Shown piece by piece: positions 22,560 through 33,207 of a stretch of 64,000 nt of DNA. Source of the stretch: Acanthosepion esculentum. Taxonomy: Eukaryota; Mollusca; Cephalopoda; Sepiida; Sepiidae. Under the pieces are notes generated by a model. The model was given only the letters and a program-made list of their open reading frames with translations, was not told the DNA's origin and did no database searches. Location: assembly GCA_964036315.1 (NCBI GenBank), contig OZ038478.1:143480557-143544556 (forward strand). Reading direction: 5' to 3'. The first letter of the stretch is position 1; each line of letters begins with the position of its first letter. Position numbers and translations under genes: made by a program.

Positions 22560-24240
22560 CGAAGCTTAAAGACAATATTTTGAGACAATAACCGTGACAA
22601 ACTAAAAACTCTTGTTTGTGAAAAGCATTTTCCATTTTATTCTGAAACAGTGGTTATAAGAGGAAAAGTATGTCCAATTATTATTTGATCATTTGCCATC
22701 AATTCTAATACATTGTCCTTAACAAAAACCAAGAACAACAAATAAATCTTGGATTTCTGTACAAAATGATGAGTTGGCACATTTTCTAGAAAAGTAAAGA
22801 ATTCTCATTTTTGAAAATGTCTATCAGTATATTGATCAACAGAATTTTGTGTCAGCAGTTACATGCTATAAATCAGTTGCTCATCCAATCTACTGATTTT
22901 TTCAAACTTGAGATTTTAATGCTACCATGCTGGTATATATAGAGCATTTTTTCTCTTTCAGAAAGTTGAATATAAATGGTTCAACACTGGTTACAAATCA
23001 ATGAAACAATTCATTATTTTAGAAACAAGAATTGATAATAAGAACAACATTTAAAATAACATATTAATGTTATGTCACCAGAAAGGTCTTCAAGATGATT
23101 TTTACCCAGTAATTATAAGCTTTGATATCAAATGTCTCAAAATCAGTTGACTGTAACTTTCTTGATGGTATTTTTAGGAAGATTTTTAAAATCAGAAAAA
23201 CCTATTATTTTAATTGATGAAGTATATATCAAATTTGATCCACAATACCATGGAGCAAATTTATTTGGTTTAGCTGAAAATTCTGAGGGATTAGCAAAAA
23301 CGGTATCAAGATACAATCTTTAAATTAGATGCAACTTATTCATATGAAAAAGTTTAATATGTCATTGAAGCAATCAATCAATTAAATGAAGAAGTAATTA
23401 CAATTGTACGTGACAACAACAAGACAAATCAATCTTTTTAAAAGATTTGACACTGTTTTAATAAGCCTTGGGTAACTAAAAATGGCTTAGATTTGGATTA
23501 TGTCCACCTTTTAAAAATATTTAGAATAATTGGATTACAAAACCTACTTCTGAATTACTGTTTTATTCTGAAGGCAAAAGAATGATAGTAAAATGGGAAA
23601 TTGTAAAAGGTCTTTTTGGATATGAAAAAACTCAATTTGTTAAGATGTCGAAATTTACTAATGTAGCAGTTTACCTGTAACCTTTTCAGTGACAAAATGT
23701 TTCACGTTGTTTAAAATCATTTGTTATCAAACAGTAACTGCCATTAAAACACACCCATTATTAAATGGGGAAGAAACTGCAGAAGCAATTTATTTTATTG
23801 AAAAAATTTTTAAACTTTTGAAAATTTTCATTGGCAAAGAAATATATGATGACACTAAGAAACATGATCCACTGAAAAAGCCATATCAGATTTAGGTGAT
23901 GAACATTTGTTATTTCTTTTTAATTCAGGATAAACGACAAAAAGAATGGAAGGAAATCAAGCAAACGAAATAAAAGCATAAGCACGAGATACAAGTTTAG
24001 CCATTGCACATACATGTAATAGTTTAATTGATGTTTTTAGATATTTGCTAAACGGTTGGTTTATTTTGTTATGCTATGTGCAATTATCACAGAATATTTG
24101 GAAAATTAAGATAATGTTCCCTGGGGTAGATATTCTATAAAAGCTTCAAATGTTATTGAAAACTAAACTAATTCTTAAATGAAATATTGATGTCAAAGAA
24201 TACAGCTTTGATCCAGGTTATAATTGCTGAAAGGAGATGA
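22560..24240 (+). pseudogene. P-element/THAP9-like transposase remnant
   Basis: Coding blocks occur in order on the plus strand. They are RDKLKTLVCEKHF (end of a THAP-type zinc-binding domain, with Cys and His kept), PIILIDEVYIKFDPQYHGAN (an acidic residue cluster typical of the RNase H-like core), a LDYVHLL...NIRNNWITKPTSELLFY block, VKWEIVKGLFGYEKTQFVKM, and THPLLNGEETAEAIYFIEK. Then come AHTCNSLIDVFRYLLN and a final VKEYSFDPGYNC-like end. This order matches P-superfamily transposases with N-terminal THAP domains. At least six frameshifts or stops separate the blocks, so it is inactive. Terminal repeats were not found. Confidence 0.65.
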
Positions 24241-26445
24241 AATATGATGCCAAACATTTGATAACTTACCAGAGTTTTAAAGCAGGATGCCTAAAGATAT
24301 TAAAATGTCATATATGTACAAAAAAGATTGTCCCACAGAAGAGGAAATATTTTGTATTTTAATTTTCCTGAATATGGACATTTTTGAAAGAATTAGATTG
24401 TTGTAATTTAAAAACATCTATTGGAAACCACAGTTCAGTGGGTGTTTTTTCTGTTTGATGTGTTCTTCAACTGAATACTTGCAGAAATTCTTATTAAAAA
24501 ATCTTTATGTTAGTTTCTGATATGTATCACTGAAATATGAAAAGAGAGCACAAGTTTATATTGACAAATATATATTTTTTTAAAATTATTGTTTGTTTGA
24601 TTTACCTAAACAAATAAAGAACTAGAACTGAAAGATTTGAAATTATCTTAACATTTTATTTATATGATAAAAAAGATAATACAGTTCTCTTTAAGACTAC
24701 ACAATAATATTAAAAATCATATTTTTCAAGTAATAAAATATATATATATACTTATTCATTCGAAGAAATATTTAGCAGATATATTTATTTATTTTAAATC
24801 TCTCCCCTTTTTACATATATTAAATTGGTTAACACCCGAAATAAACTGCTAATTCATTTTGCATTCTTCTTCATGAAAATTGATTTAAATTATTAAAACT
24901 ATGTATACTGGCAATATCTATTATTGTTTCATACCAAAATAAATATTTTCTTCATCTTCTATTAAACAAAATGTACATATAACAGAAATCACAATAAATT
25001 TTGTAAAGATTATCAAAATTGTTGTTTCTCTGAGTTCACATTTTTTCAAATTATTTTCAGACAGTAAATTATTTTCAGACAATAAATTATTTCCAGACTG
25101 CAAATTATTTCCAGACAGTTATGTAAAATGTTGAAATTGTTTTCTGATTGTATTACACAATTTTATGTTTTCTGTAATGAATTGTTACAAACAAATTAAG
25201 CCAATATTTTTGCAATATCGTCTGAAATTGTCTAATTTATGGTGAATAAAGTGATTTTTATACATTAATTATTTTATGGTATATTTTTGTACATTTGCAT
25301 GTAAGATGCTTCCTAATATTATATATAGTTGATAATTAACTAATTACTGGACATTACTAACAAGTCCCTTGCTAAAAATGTTCTCTTTAATAGTTATTTA
25401 GTAGCAATTTACGTCTGCATCTGTCTGCCCCTCAACTGCATGGATGCCAAACCTGAGTGAAGGAAGTCTTGGTTTCTATACATTTTCGTCTTAGTAATTT
25501 GTTTCTGTTTTAATTAAAATAGCATTTTGAAGTCAAAATTTATAAACAATCTCATTACTGTGTGCAAGCAATGCATTGAGTGTGTTATTTTTCGAATGAT
25601 CCCTTTCATGTTTACATTAACTTTTCTTTAAACTTTTTAAGTTACTTATAAGTATTCACCGTGGCAATTATTACAGGTGAAAGAGTAAATTTCGCCCTCT
25701 ACTATTAGCTTATTATTTTGTTTTGTATTAGTTAAGTCTTATCGTTTTCAAAGCAGTTGCAACAAACTGTGTTAAGTTTAGATAAATTTTTCACTTGTAG
25801 CTATTGGTGGGTAGAACAATAAATCTTAATTTGTTGGATTTGCCTGAATGAGGCACATATGTAACTTGTAATATTTAATAAGATTTTATTTTGGTGGAAT
25901 AACAAATAATTAACACAATAATTTTAAGCTCCTTCAAAAAATAATATTTGAAAGAAGCTTAAAATTATTTTCAATATATGTCTCCTGATGTAAGTATTGA
26001 GAGTTTTACGTTGTTGTTATAGTGGGAAGAACAGAAATGTATGGGATTATATTTATCAGTTGATAAATATATATATATATATATATATATAGTGTATATT
26101 TCACCAGATTGTTTTCATTGAATAATTTAGACAAGTTTAGTTTACCTATTTTCAATTGAATACTTTCATATTCACCGACAAGCTTATTGGTACTTTCAAA
26201 ATAGCACAACGTCATCATCAGGTGTTGTATTTTTCAAGACAAATATTGTAGTGTTCATCATTTTCAAAGACAAAATTGCTGTTGTGATCAGAAAGGTTTT
26301 ATTGTGAAGTGAAGATCACTGAGTGAGTACGTGATGGTTTGTCTCACGCTTCAGGGGAGGCAACTAACTTTGGTCTGTTGAGAGTTTTTATGGAATAAGT
26401 ATTAAAATTATTAGTGCAAACATTGAACTATCTATATTACATATT
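24241..26445. other. Unassigned AT-rich DNA with small repeats
   Basis: At 25042-25118 a 19-20-bp unit (AAATTATTTCCAGACAGT) recurs four times. At 25917-25970 there is a short hairpin (ATTTTAAGCT.. / ..AGCTTAAAAT, about 18-bp arms, 9-nt loop). A (TA)n lies at 26069-26092. No gene was seen. Confidence 0.5.
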
Positions 26446-26780
26446 TTAAAACATTTGTGCTACGTTCATAATTTTAATATAGATAGCTTCGTGAATTTTA
26501 AGTTTATGTTTATTATTATCATGAAAATAGTATAGATATATTTTCATCAAGAATTTTGTGAATTTCGAATGTGAAGACATATGCTGTTGTAAATGTTTAG
26601 AAATGTTATTTAAATGAAAGCTCAACCACCGAGACAATGTTGTCGTAGTGTGTTCGACTTTAATATCATTTTCTTTTTCGTGAGAGATGCAATCTGCCAG
26701 AGGATGTGTAAATTTATAAACAATGTTGGTATTCTGTAACATGTTAGTAGGTGGAGAAGAGCTATTACGAATAATTGAAT
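26446..26780 (-). pseudogene. GIY-YIG nuclease remnant 1, Penelope-like type
   Basis: The minus strand gives NIVYKFTHPLADC (the first strand and Cys of the domain), VEHTTTTLSRWLSFHL (the YIGxTTTTLSRRL segment, with the Gly changed), SKHLQQH, and KLKIHEAIYIKI (the catalytic Glu segment LxILEAxYIK). About 98 codons remain in one frame. This is the C-terminal endonuclease of Penelope-like elements. No reverse transcriptase was seen upstream. Confidence 0.6.
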
Positions 26781-26867
26781 TAGATATAGTATATTTAGTG
26801 TAGCATATTCTATGATATTAGTAAGGATTTAGGTAGATATATTAGTATTTATTAATCATTAATGTAT

Positions 26868-27256
26868 ACATATATATATATATAAATATATATATGTAAA
26901 TTATATGTATTATTAATATATATATATATATATAAATATATATATGTAAATTATATGTATTATTAATATATATATATATATATATATAAATATATATATG
27001 TAAATTATATGTATTATTAATATATATATATATATAAATATATATATATATGTAAATTATATGTATTATTAATATATATATATAAATATATATATGTAAA
27101 TTATATGTATTATTAATATATATATATATAAATATATATATGTAAATTATATGTATTATTAATATATATATATATATATATAAATATATATATATGTAAA
27201 TTATATGTGTTATTAATATATATATATATGTGTGTGTGTGTGTATGTGTGTGTGTA
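26868..27256. repeat. AT-rich minisatellite, about 50-62-bp units
   Basis: Seven to eight copies of a unit consisting of (TA)n, AATATATATATGTAAATTAT and ATGTATTATTAA. Copies differ mainly in the length of the (TA)n section. The array ends in a (TG)n run at 27231-27256. Confidence 0.9.
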
Positions 27257-27284
27257 TTTAGGCAGCAGTCATTCTTTCATTTAC

Positions 27285-27460
27285 ATTTCATTGAATATGA
27301 CAGACAAGGTGCTTTGATGTAGTTTTTTATACAACTTCTTATGTGATCTAATATTTTTTTTCTTTTCAGATGATAAATTATATAAAAACTGTCCAAATGT
27401 TCTTTTTGTCCAAGCGCTTTCGGTTATACATTTAGCCATTTTCTACGTTGAAATATATTA
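27285..27460 (-). pseudogene. Coding-like repeat R3, minus copy
   Basis: The minus strand reads GQFLYNLSSEKKKNIRSHKK followed by LYKKLHQSTLSVIFNEM. The plus strand at 43480-43590 gives AQFLYNLSPQKYIRSHVKFY and KKLNQSNLSVVFNET. The two are homologous, coding-like and in opposite orientation, lying on either side of the nested gypsy insertion. I do not recognise the protein family. The minus copy is near the (TG)n/(TA)n end of the minisatellite, and the plus copy runs into a (TA)n tract. Confidence 0.5.
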
Positions 27461-27599
27461 ACTGTTAACAATAAATAGTTTGTTGTATATATGAATTTAT
27501 ATAATATTTTCATTTTTAAAAAGATGGTCAAATATTGTGTCCATGTTCATAGTAGATATTATGTAGTATTTCTTTTTTGTTTTTATTAATAAGGCTTCC

Positions 27600-27890
27600 A
27601 TTATTTTTAGCCTTTTTTGCATGTAGATGTTACTATTATATTTGTGTTATCAATAAGTATATTACGAATAGTGGCCGGTAGGTCACCAAGAATAATTAAA
27701 TAAGATCTAATTGAGCCATGGTCAGAAAGGTGTAGAGTGAGACTTCGTGTCAAACATGTTGAAGTGTGGCCTATAAAATTAGTTACCAATTTTGATTGAT
27801 CAGCAATACAATACCTTAATGGACATTTAAATTCGCAAATAATATTTGTCCTATTTAATCTTGTTCTAAGCAATGAATCATTCTATTTAA
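27600..27890 (-). pseudogene. GIY-YIG nuclease remnant 2, Penelope-like type
   Basis: The minus strand has TNIICEFKCPLRYC, FIGHTSTCLTRSLTLHLS and IRSYL, equivalent to the first half of the Penelope-like GIY-YIG domain, with the second signature (here FIG) preserved. The catalytic Glu half is missing. It ends 30 bp before the gypsy target duplication, so the gypsy element may have inserted in or beside this older repeat. Confidence 0.55.
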
Positions 27891-27922
27891 CTATAAGGTT
27901 ACAGGTTTAAATATTTTATAAT

Positions 27923-28210
27923 TTTTGAGTCTTGACTCATTGTTGAATCTTGACTAATGCATGGAATAATAATGTAACACAAAATGTACTTAGAACAAGA
28001 ATGTATTATAACAAGAAAGTGTACACAATATTTACATATAGTATTTCTGTATATTTCTGGGAAGAGCGTTCCTGGAGAATGTGTTGACTAAGTCGCAGTC
28101 GGGCAGAGTCTCTAGTTGGATCTCGTGATTAGCCTCCCTGTCTTCCGGTACCGACCATATTTATATCGTCGGTACTCCGCTATGCAGATTAGGTGGATCC
28201 TACCATAACA
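27923..28210 (-). repeat. Gypsy 3' LTR, intact
   Basis: 288 bp. In plus-strand orientation it starts TTTTGAGTCTTGAC (the other LTR has TGTTGAGTC) and ends CCATAACA (the other has CCACAACA). It contains the 16-bp sequence TCTCGTGATTAGCCTC at 28121-28136 without any insertion. It therefore serves as an internal empty-site control for the two LINE insertions in the partner LTR. Confidence 0.92.
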
Positions 28211-28220
28211 CCCCCCTCCC
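28211..28220 (-). other. Polypurine tract
   Basis: On the minus strand GGGAGGGGGG lies immediately before the 3' LTR (…TTGGGAGGGGGG then TGTTATGG). This is the expected place and composition for the primer of plus-strand DNA synthesis. Confidence 0.85.
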
Positions 28221-28453
28221 AAGACTTGGAATCCCTTTTGGATTTCAAACTGGCTTCCAATATGGGATGATGATTATGGTTATTTCTTTGTAGATCCCCT
28301 TTGCATACTTCCTATGTATATGTCAATCTGCTTAATTTTAATATCTTTTTCGTTTTGGATTCACGTCCAATGGGTCCGTGAACTTTCGTTTCCTACCGGT
28401 TATTCTCGGTTCAGGAGTATTCTGCGGAGGTTCTACTTGAAAAATATCATACA

Positions 28454-30163
28454 TTAAATCAATGGGATCTTCCTCCTCATCTGCCCTTTAATTATGTAAA
28501 TCAGGTCACCGATTCTCTTGTCCACTATGCCTCGCTCACAGAACTCAATGTTGTTTCTATAGCACTTGAAAAACACCTTCTCTCCGGGGGTGTATCTTTT
28601 TCTAGCTGTATACATAGTGTTCTTTATTCTATTTCTTCCTGGCAAAAGCTTGTCAAACACTGACTTAATTTTCCTAGCGAACATTAGTTCAGCTGGTGCC
28701 ATGTTTGATTGTGTTCTCTGGTTTGGCGTGATTCTGTATACTTGTAGGAATTGCTGAAGCGCCTTTTCCGTTGGAAATCCTGAGGCTTTCTTCAGAGCGC
28801 GCTTTAACGTATCGACAAATCTTTCTGCGAGTCCATTGGATCTCGAATGATACGGCGGCGTCGTTATGTGGTTAATTTGATATAACTCACAAAATTCCTT
28901 AAATTCTTCAGAAGTGAATTGTGTACCATTGTCATTCACAATACACTCTGGCACACAGAACCGTGCAAATAGTTCATGCAAAAAAGTTGTTGTGGTATTG
29001 GACGTAGGCTTTTTGCAGCGTAGTACTTCCGGCCATTTTGTAAAACTATCTACCACTATTAAATAGTAATAATATTCTACTGGACCAGTGAAATCAATGT
29101 GTAATCTTTCCCACGGATGATCCGTCTTTGGCCATGGTTTGTGTACTATAGGTGGTGCCTTAGCTGCTAACGCACACCCTTTACATTGATGAACCATGTT
29201 TTCGATATCCACATCCATTCCTTTCCAATATACAAAGCTTCGCATTAAGCTTTTTGTTCTATTAATCCCCGGGTGACCCATATGAAAGTCCCGTAGGATT
29301 CTTTTCTGCAACTTTTTTGGTACTACTACTCTCTCACCATATAATAAAATTCCGTCACAAATTGAATAAATCTCCTGAACTTTTTGGTCATTTGCTACCA
29401 TTTTACTTTTTATTCCTAAAATGAAATCATCGCTTTCAGCTTCTTTTTTGATTTCCTTTGATGTAACCGGTAGCTCTCTTACAATGTTGTTTACCATGCT
29501 TTTCACCTCATAATCTGCTCTGATATTTGCAATAATTAATCCTTCTTCTTGACTCGGTACGAGTCTTGATAAAGTATCCGCATGAATTATATTTTTGCAT
29601 GATAGGTGCTTTATGTGAAAATCATAATTGAGAAGAATGGTTCCCCATCTTAACTGTCGCTTTGCCGTGTAAACGGGTAACCCTTTCTTTGACCCAAAAA
29701 TAGTGATCAGAGGTTTATGATCCATTTCTAACATGAAATGTCTGCCGTAGATATATCTATGAAATTTTGTTATGTCAAAAATGATACTCAGCACCTCCTT
29801 TTCTATCTGTGAATAACTTCGCTCTCCTGGGAGTAATGCCCTCGAAGCATGCGCAATCGGTTTTCTAGAACCATCTGGCATTATGTGTTGAATACATGCT
29901 CCTACCCCGTATGAACTAGCATCACTTGCCACTACAATATCAAGTTTAGGATTGTAATGGGTTAAAAAGAGGTCGGACGTGAGCATTTTCTTTATTTCAT
30001 CAAAGGCTTTTTGACATTCTACCGTCCATTCCCATGCCTTGTCTTTTTTCAGTAGTTCATTCAACGGGGATCTTAGATTGTACATTCCTTTAATGAACGC
30101 TTGATAATAGTTTGCGAGCCCCAGAAAACTCTGTAGTGTCGCCACGTTAGTGGGCGTCGGCAT
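28454..30163 (-). CDS. Gypsy RNase H-integrase (pol 3' part)
   Basis: An open frame of 569 residues. Residues 1-60 are the end of the reverse transcriptase (SFLGLANYYQAFI). RNase H spans about 75-200 with D81, E121, D148 and D196. An HHCC-type zinc domain is seen as HMGHPG (about 294-299) and CKGC (C327, C330). The integrase core has D357 (HIDFTGP), D411 (NDNGTQF) and E447 (NGLAERF), a DD35E spacing. A short basic tail follows. The enzyme would remove RNA from the hybrid and join element ends to host DNA. All catalytic residues appear intact. A one-base frameshift near 30190 separates it from the upstream RT frame. It resembles the K02A2.6-type pol proteins common in invertebrate genomes. Confidence 0.92.
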   Translation of the reverse strand: MPTPTNVATLQSFLGLANYYQAFIKGMYNLRSPLNELLKKDKAWEWTVECQKAFDEIKKMLTSDLFLTHYNPKLDIVVASDASSYGVGACIQHIMPDGSRKPIAHASRALLPGERSYSQIEKEVLSIIFDITKFHRYIYGRHFMLEMDHKPLITIFGSKKGLPVYTAKRQLRWGTILLNYDFHIKHLSCKNIIHADTLSRLVPSQEEGLIIANIRADYEVKSMVNNIVRELPVTSKEIKKEAESDDFILGIKSKMVANDQKVQEIYSICDGILLYGERVVVPKKLQKRILRDFHMGHPGINRTKSLMRSFVYWKGMDVDIENMVHQCKGCALAAKAPPIVHKPWPKTDHPWERLHIDFTGPVEYYYYLIVVDSFTKWPEVLRCKKPTSNTTTTFLHELFARFCVPECIVNDNGTQFTSEEFKEFCELYQINHITTPPYHSRSNGLAERFVDTLKRALKKASGFPTEKALQQFLQVYRITPNQRTQSNMAPAELMFARKIKSVFDKLLPGRNRIKNTMYTARKRYTPGEKVFFKCYRNNIEFCERGIVDKRIGDLIYIIKGQMRRKIPLI

Positions 30164-30167
30164 GTCT

Positions 30168-30867
30168 CTAATCGCAATGGACCTTTCCGGATCTGGAAAT
30201 CTGATATTTGTTGATTATGTGACCTAAATATTTAATTTCCTCCAAACCAAATTCGCACTTTGACTCTTTGACTTTAAATCCAAAGTCCTGAATCTTTTTA
30301 AATACTTGATTGAGGTGCTCTCGATGTTCGTCGACGTTTGCACTCCTTACTATAATGTCATCTAAGTAGGCACACGCAAAGTCTAAATCATTCAACATGA
30401 CGTCCATAGCTTGTTGAAAAATGGCTGGTGCCACTTTAATACCAAAAGGAAGCCTGTTGTACTTGAATAAACCCCTATGCGTGTTTATCCCTAGTAACTT
30501 CGAACATTCTTCTTCGACGGGAATTTGGAGATAGGCATCTGATAAGTCGATTTTCGAAAAAATCACTCCGCCATTTAGCTTGTTAAAAATCTCCTCCGGA
30601 CTCGGTAACGGGTAATGGTAGTCCTTAATTACCGAGTTCAACCCCGTCGAAAAATCAACGCAGACTGATTTGGTTTGATTTCTTTTTTATGCACACAATC
30701 GGCGCAGCCCATGAATTAGATTCTACTTTTGAAATAATTCCCATTTTTTCCAACCTATCAAGTTCTTCGTTAACTTTCTCTACACTTGCGAAAGGCACGT
30801 TACGTTTCTTGTTAAAAATAAGCATAGTATTTTCCTTTAATTCAAATTTAGCTTTTACCTCTTCCAA
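30168..30867 (-). pseudogene. Gypsy reverse transcriptase, frameshifted
   Basis: Two overlapping frames carry the domain. Frame 30655-30867 has the entry segment (VPFASVEKVNEELDRLEKMG, then SNSWAAPIVCIKKK). Frame 30168-30641 has motif A (KIDLSDAYLQI, Asp at residue 32), LPFGIKVAPAIFQ, the active box YLDDIIV (residues 92-98) and the GHII thumb start. A one-base gain near 30670 breaks the two parts, and another shift near 30190 separates RT from RNase H. The catalytic aspartates are all present, so the damage is limited to reading frame. Confidence 0.88.
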
Positions 30868-31558
30868 GACCAGGTGAGAAGGTTTCCGGAAACTTTTTCT
30901 TTAATTCAACTTTAATGTCCTGTCTTGTTTGCGTATTACTTTCTACTTTTCTGCAGAATGAGTTTAACGGTTTATCCCACAATTCGAATGTTTCAATAAA
31001 ATCTGTACCCAACAAGTTTTCTCCATTTCTCAGAATGAAAACTTCTATTTTTTTAACGATCCCATTCAATTTCATGGGAAGTACAACCTCGCCTTCGAAG
31101 TTAATTTCCTTTCCAGTTACCGTTCGAGCGAGTTTCGTTGACTTCATTATTGTAGGCCTTTTTAAAATTTTCCATGTTTTATCGTTCATTGTTAAATCTG
31201 ACCCCGAATCGAGTTGAAATTTGATATTCTTTTTGAATATTTCAGTCGTCACATATTTCCTCAAATCTCTATCTGATTTGATATTCGAATTTGTTTGTCT
31301 AATTCGGCTCTTGAATTTTTTCGTTTTACAACACGATCCTTTGTGACCATTCTTTTGGCACACGAAACATTTCTTATTTCTATATGGGCAATTTACCTCC
31401 CAGTGTCTTTCGTTGCAACGTCTGCAATTATATGGTGGGACCTTTTTTCCATCCTCGTTCTTTTTATTTTGTCTATTTGTAAAATACGCCGAATTTTTAC
31501 TCCAATTTTTTGCTGATTGGTACTTTGACTGTTTTTTTAATTTTTTTAATATAAGCAA
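30848..31558 (-). CDS. Gypsy nucleocapsid-protease region
   Basis: 236 residues in one frame. Two zinc knuckles occur near residues 45-85: CRRCNERHWEVNC (CX2CX3HX4C) and CFVCQKNGHKGSCC (CX2CX4HX4C), typical of RNA-packaging nucleocapsid. An aspartic protease follows near residue 117 with the active triplet in FQLDSGSDLTM (DSG instead of the commoner DTG, as in many gypsy elements) and a hydrophobic ILRNGENLLGTDFIE segment. The C-terminus leads towards RT in another frame. This break may have been a gag-pol frameshift originally, but it cannot be told from decay here. Confidence 0.85.
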   Translation of the reverse strand: MLILKKLKKQSKYQSAKNWSKNSAYFTNRQNKKNEDGKKVPPYNCRRCNERHWEVNCPYRNKKCFVCQKNGHKGSCCKTKKFKSRIRQTNSNIKSDRDLRKYVTTEIFKKNIKFQLDSGSDLTMNDKTWKILKRPTIMKSTKLARTVTGKEINFEGEVVLPMKLNGIVKKIEVFILRNGENLLGTDFIETFELWDKPLNSFCRKVESNTQTRQDIKVELKKKFPETFSPGLGRGKS

Positions 31559-32389
31559 TGCCAGCTTCTTCGATTTTTTGCGACTCTTTCTTTAAACTTA
31601 CGGCACATTCACACTCCTCTGCTAACTTTTGCAGGGTAAGGTTTTGTTCAGATTCGAGTTTAGACAAAACTCGACGTCTTATTTCGGCACTCTTACTGGA
31701 TACCAGTCCTTGAGCAAAAATTAAGCACTTGAATTCTTCAACCGTAATCTCTGCCAATCTGAAATTGTCACAATGTCTATTCACTATAGATGCATATGTT
31801 AAGTAATCCTGATCGTCGGATTTAGAGACATTCATGCATAACCATCGCTTATGCCAAAGCGACATATATGCTCCAAACAGCTCTTTTAGCAATTTCACTG
31901 TTTCCGAGAATTCCAATTCAGTTGTTTTTCTCGGTAGAATAAAATCTACAAATTTGCTATGTTCTGCTGTACCTAGCTTTCTTAGTAATAGACTGACTTT
32001 TCTTGAATTCGACCAGTTTTCAGAGTCTGTGTAGAAAATATCTTCATATCGTTTAAAGTACGCTTCAAAGGTTTTTCTTCGTCTGGCACATAGTTGAAAG
32101 TTTCCAGCGAATTAAATATGGTGTTATTAGAATATGAAGAATTTCCTTCGTTTGCCTGATAGTTGTTTAATTTCTCCAATGTTAACTTTTGAATTTCTAA
32201 AAGTCTTTCCTCTTGCCGTTCTTGATATTTTTGCAGCGCTATCTGTTGTTCTTGCTGTCTTTTGAATAATTCAGATATGACTTTGGATAGTTCCTCCATT
32301 TTTAGCTGATAGTGTTCATGCAACAAGGAATATACTTTTAATTTGTGTATCCACGAATATCTATAAGCTGACCAAAAAAATCGAAACAA
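31497..32389 (-). pseudogene. Gypsy gag, matrix/capsid part, broken in two frames
   Basis: Frame 31982-32389 (135 residues) has a Gln/Glu-rich coiled-coil-like segment (KRQQEQQIALQKYQERQEE). Frame 31497-31916 (139 residues) has a capsid-like helical region containing LWHKRWLCMNVS and ITVEEFKCLIFAQGLVS, then a Lys-rich end. The gap of 66 bp between them and the frame difference show at least one indel. The same protein is recognisable in the second gypsy relic at 54240-55030, which supports the gag assignment through conserved order of the coiled-coil, an LLRKL...EH block and the capsid-like region. Confidence 0.75.
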
Positions 32390-32993
32390 CGTACGACTTT
32401 TAAATTTTATGTCTTACTTTTACATTCACGCCCGTGCTAATAAACTTTGGTATTTTTTTTTAATTTTTTTTTTATTTTGTGAACCGAGAGCGTTTGACTT
32501 TTTTTTTTTCGTTTTCGACTTCTGTTCGCGTATTTTAATGACAACTTCTGATTTTCTTATCAGAGGTAATTCGTCACTATATTGTTGAACAAATAAACAA
32601 AAAAAATTTTTTTTAAAGTTCCTTACCTTTCAAAGTCGACACGGTGTATTTGTGCTCCTTTTACTTCCATGCATGTTTTTGTAGTCGGCCAGTTTTTTTT
32701 CTTTTTAGAGGGTGTCTCGTTGTAGATAATTTTTCAATTTAAAATTACCGTTATTCGTTTACGACACCTTTCAAATTTTTCTGAGTGAACGTTCCTTTAT
32801 GCTTAGTCGTCTTTTAACGAGTTCTACATATCCAGAAGTTCCGAATCCTTCGTCGTTACGTTAACGTTGGACTTTGAATTAATAGTTTTTTTTTCTTTCA
32901 GCCTGGGTTCTTCAATGACTTGTCCCAATTGTTGAAAATCTGTCAATTATTAATTCTTTTTTTTCCGTATGGTTCGTTCTACTTCGTCGCCAT
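32390..32993 (-). other. Gypsy leader with primer-binding site
   Basis: The untranslated leader between the 5' LTR and gag is rich in poly-A on the minus strand. The PBS candidate starts one base inside the LTR, at 32992 reading leftwards: TGGCGACGAAGTAG. It begins with TGG, complementary to the CCA end of a tRNA. I cannot name the tRNA from memory with confidence. Confidence 0.7.
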
Positions 32994-33207
32994 TGTTGAG
33001 TCTTGACTCATTGTTGAATCTTGACAAATGCATTGAATAATAATGCAACACAAAATGTACTTAGAACAAGAATGTATTATAACAAGAAAGTGTACACAAT
33101 ATTTACATATAGTATTTCTGTATATTTCTGGGAAGAGCGTTCCTGGAGAATGTGTTGACTAAGTCGCAGTCGGGCAGAGTCTCTAGTTGGATCTCGTGAT
33201 TAGCCTC
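32994..33207 (-). repeat. Gypsy 5' LTR, inner part (214 bp)
   Basis: From TGTTGAGTC to the 16-bp site TCTCGTGATTAGCCTC (33192-33207), where the first LINE copy begins. In LTR coding orientation this is the downstream part. The outer 74 bp are displaced to 43240-43313. Confidence 0.92.
33192..33207. repeat. LINE target-site copy 1 of 3
   Basis: TCTCGTGATTAGCCTC. Identical copies lie at 39671-39686 and 43224-43239, flanking each LINE. The undisturbed original is at 28121-28136 in the other LTR. In LTR coding orientation the site covers about positions 75-90, in U3. Confidence 0.95.

Noticed and set aside
973..28210. Solo LTRs and the 28-kb LTR being one family because of shared TGTTGAG...CAACA ends
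   Set aside because: Only the terminal bases match; the LTR bodies are unrelated.
28454..32389. Host gene cluster encoding a polymerase and an integrase-like protein
   Set aside because: Paired LTRs, polypurine tract, primer site and target duplication show that it is a retrotransposon.
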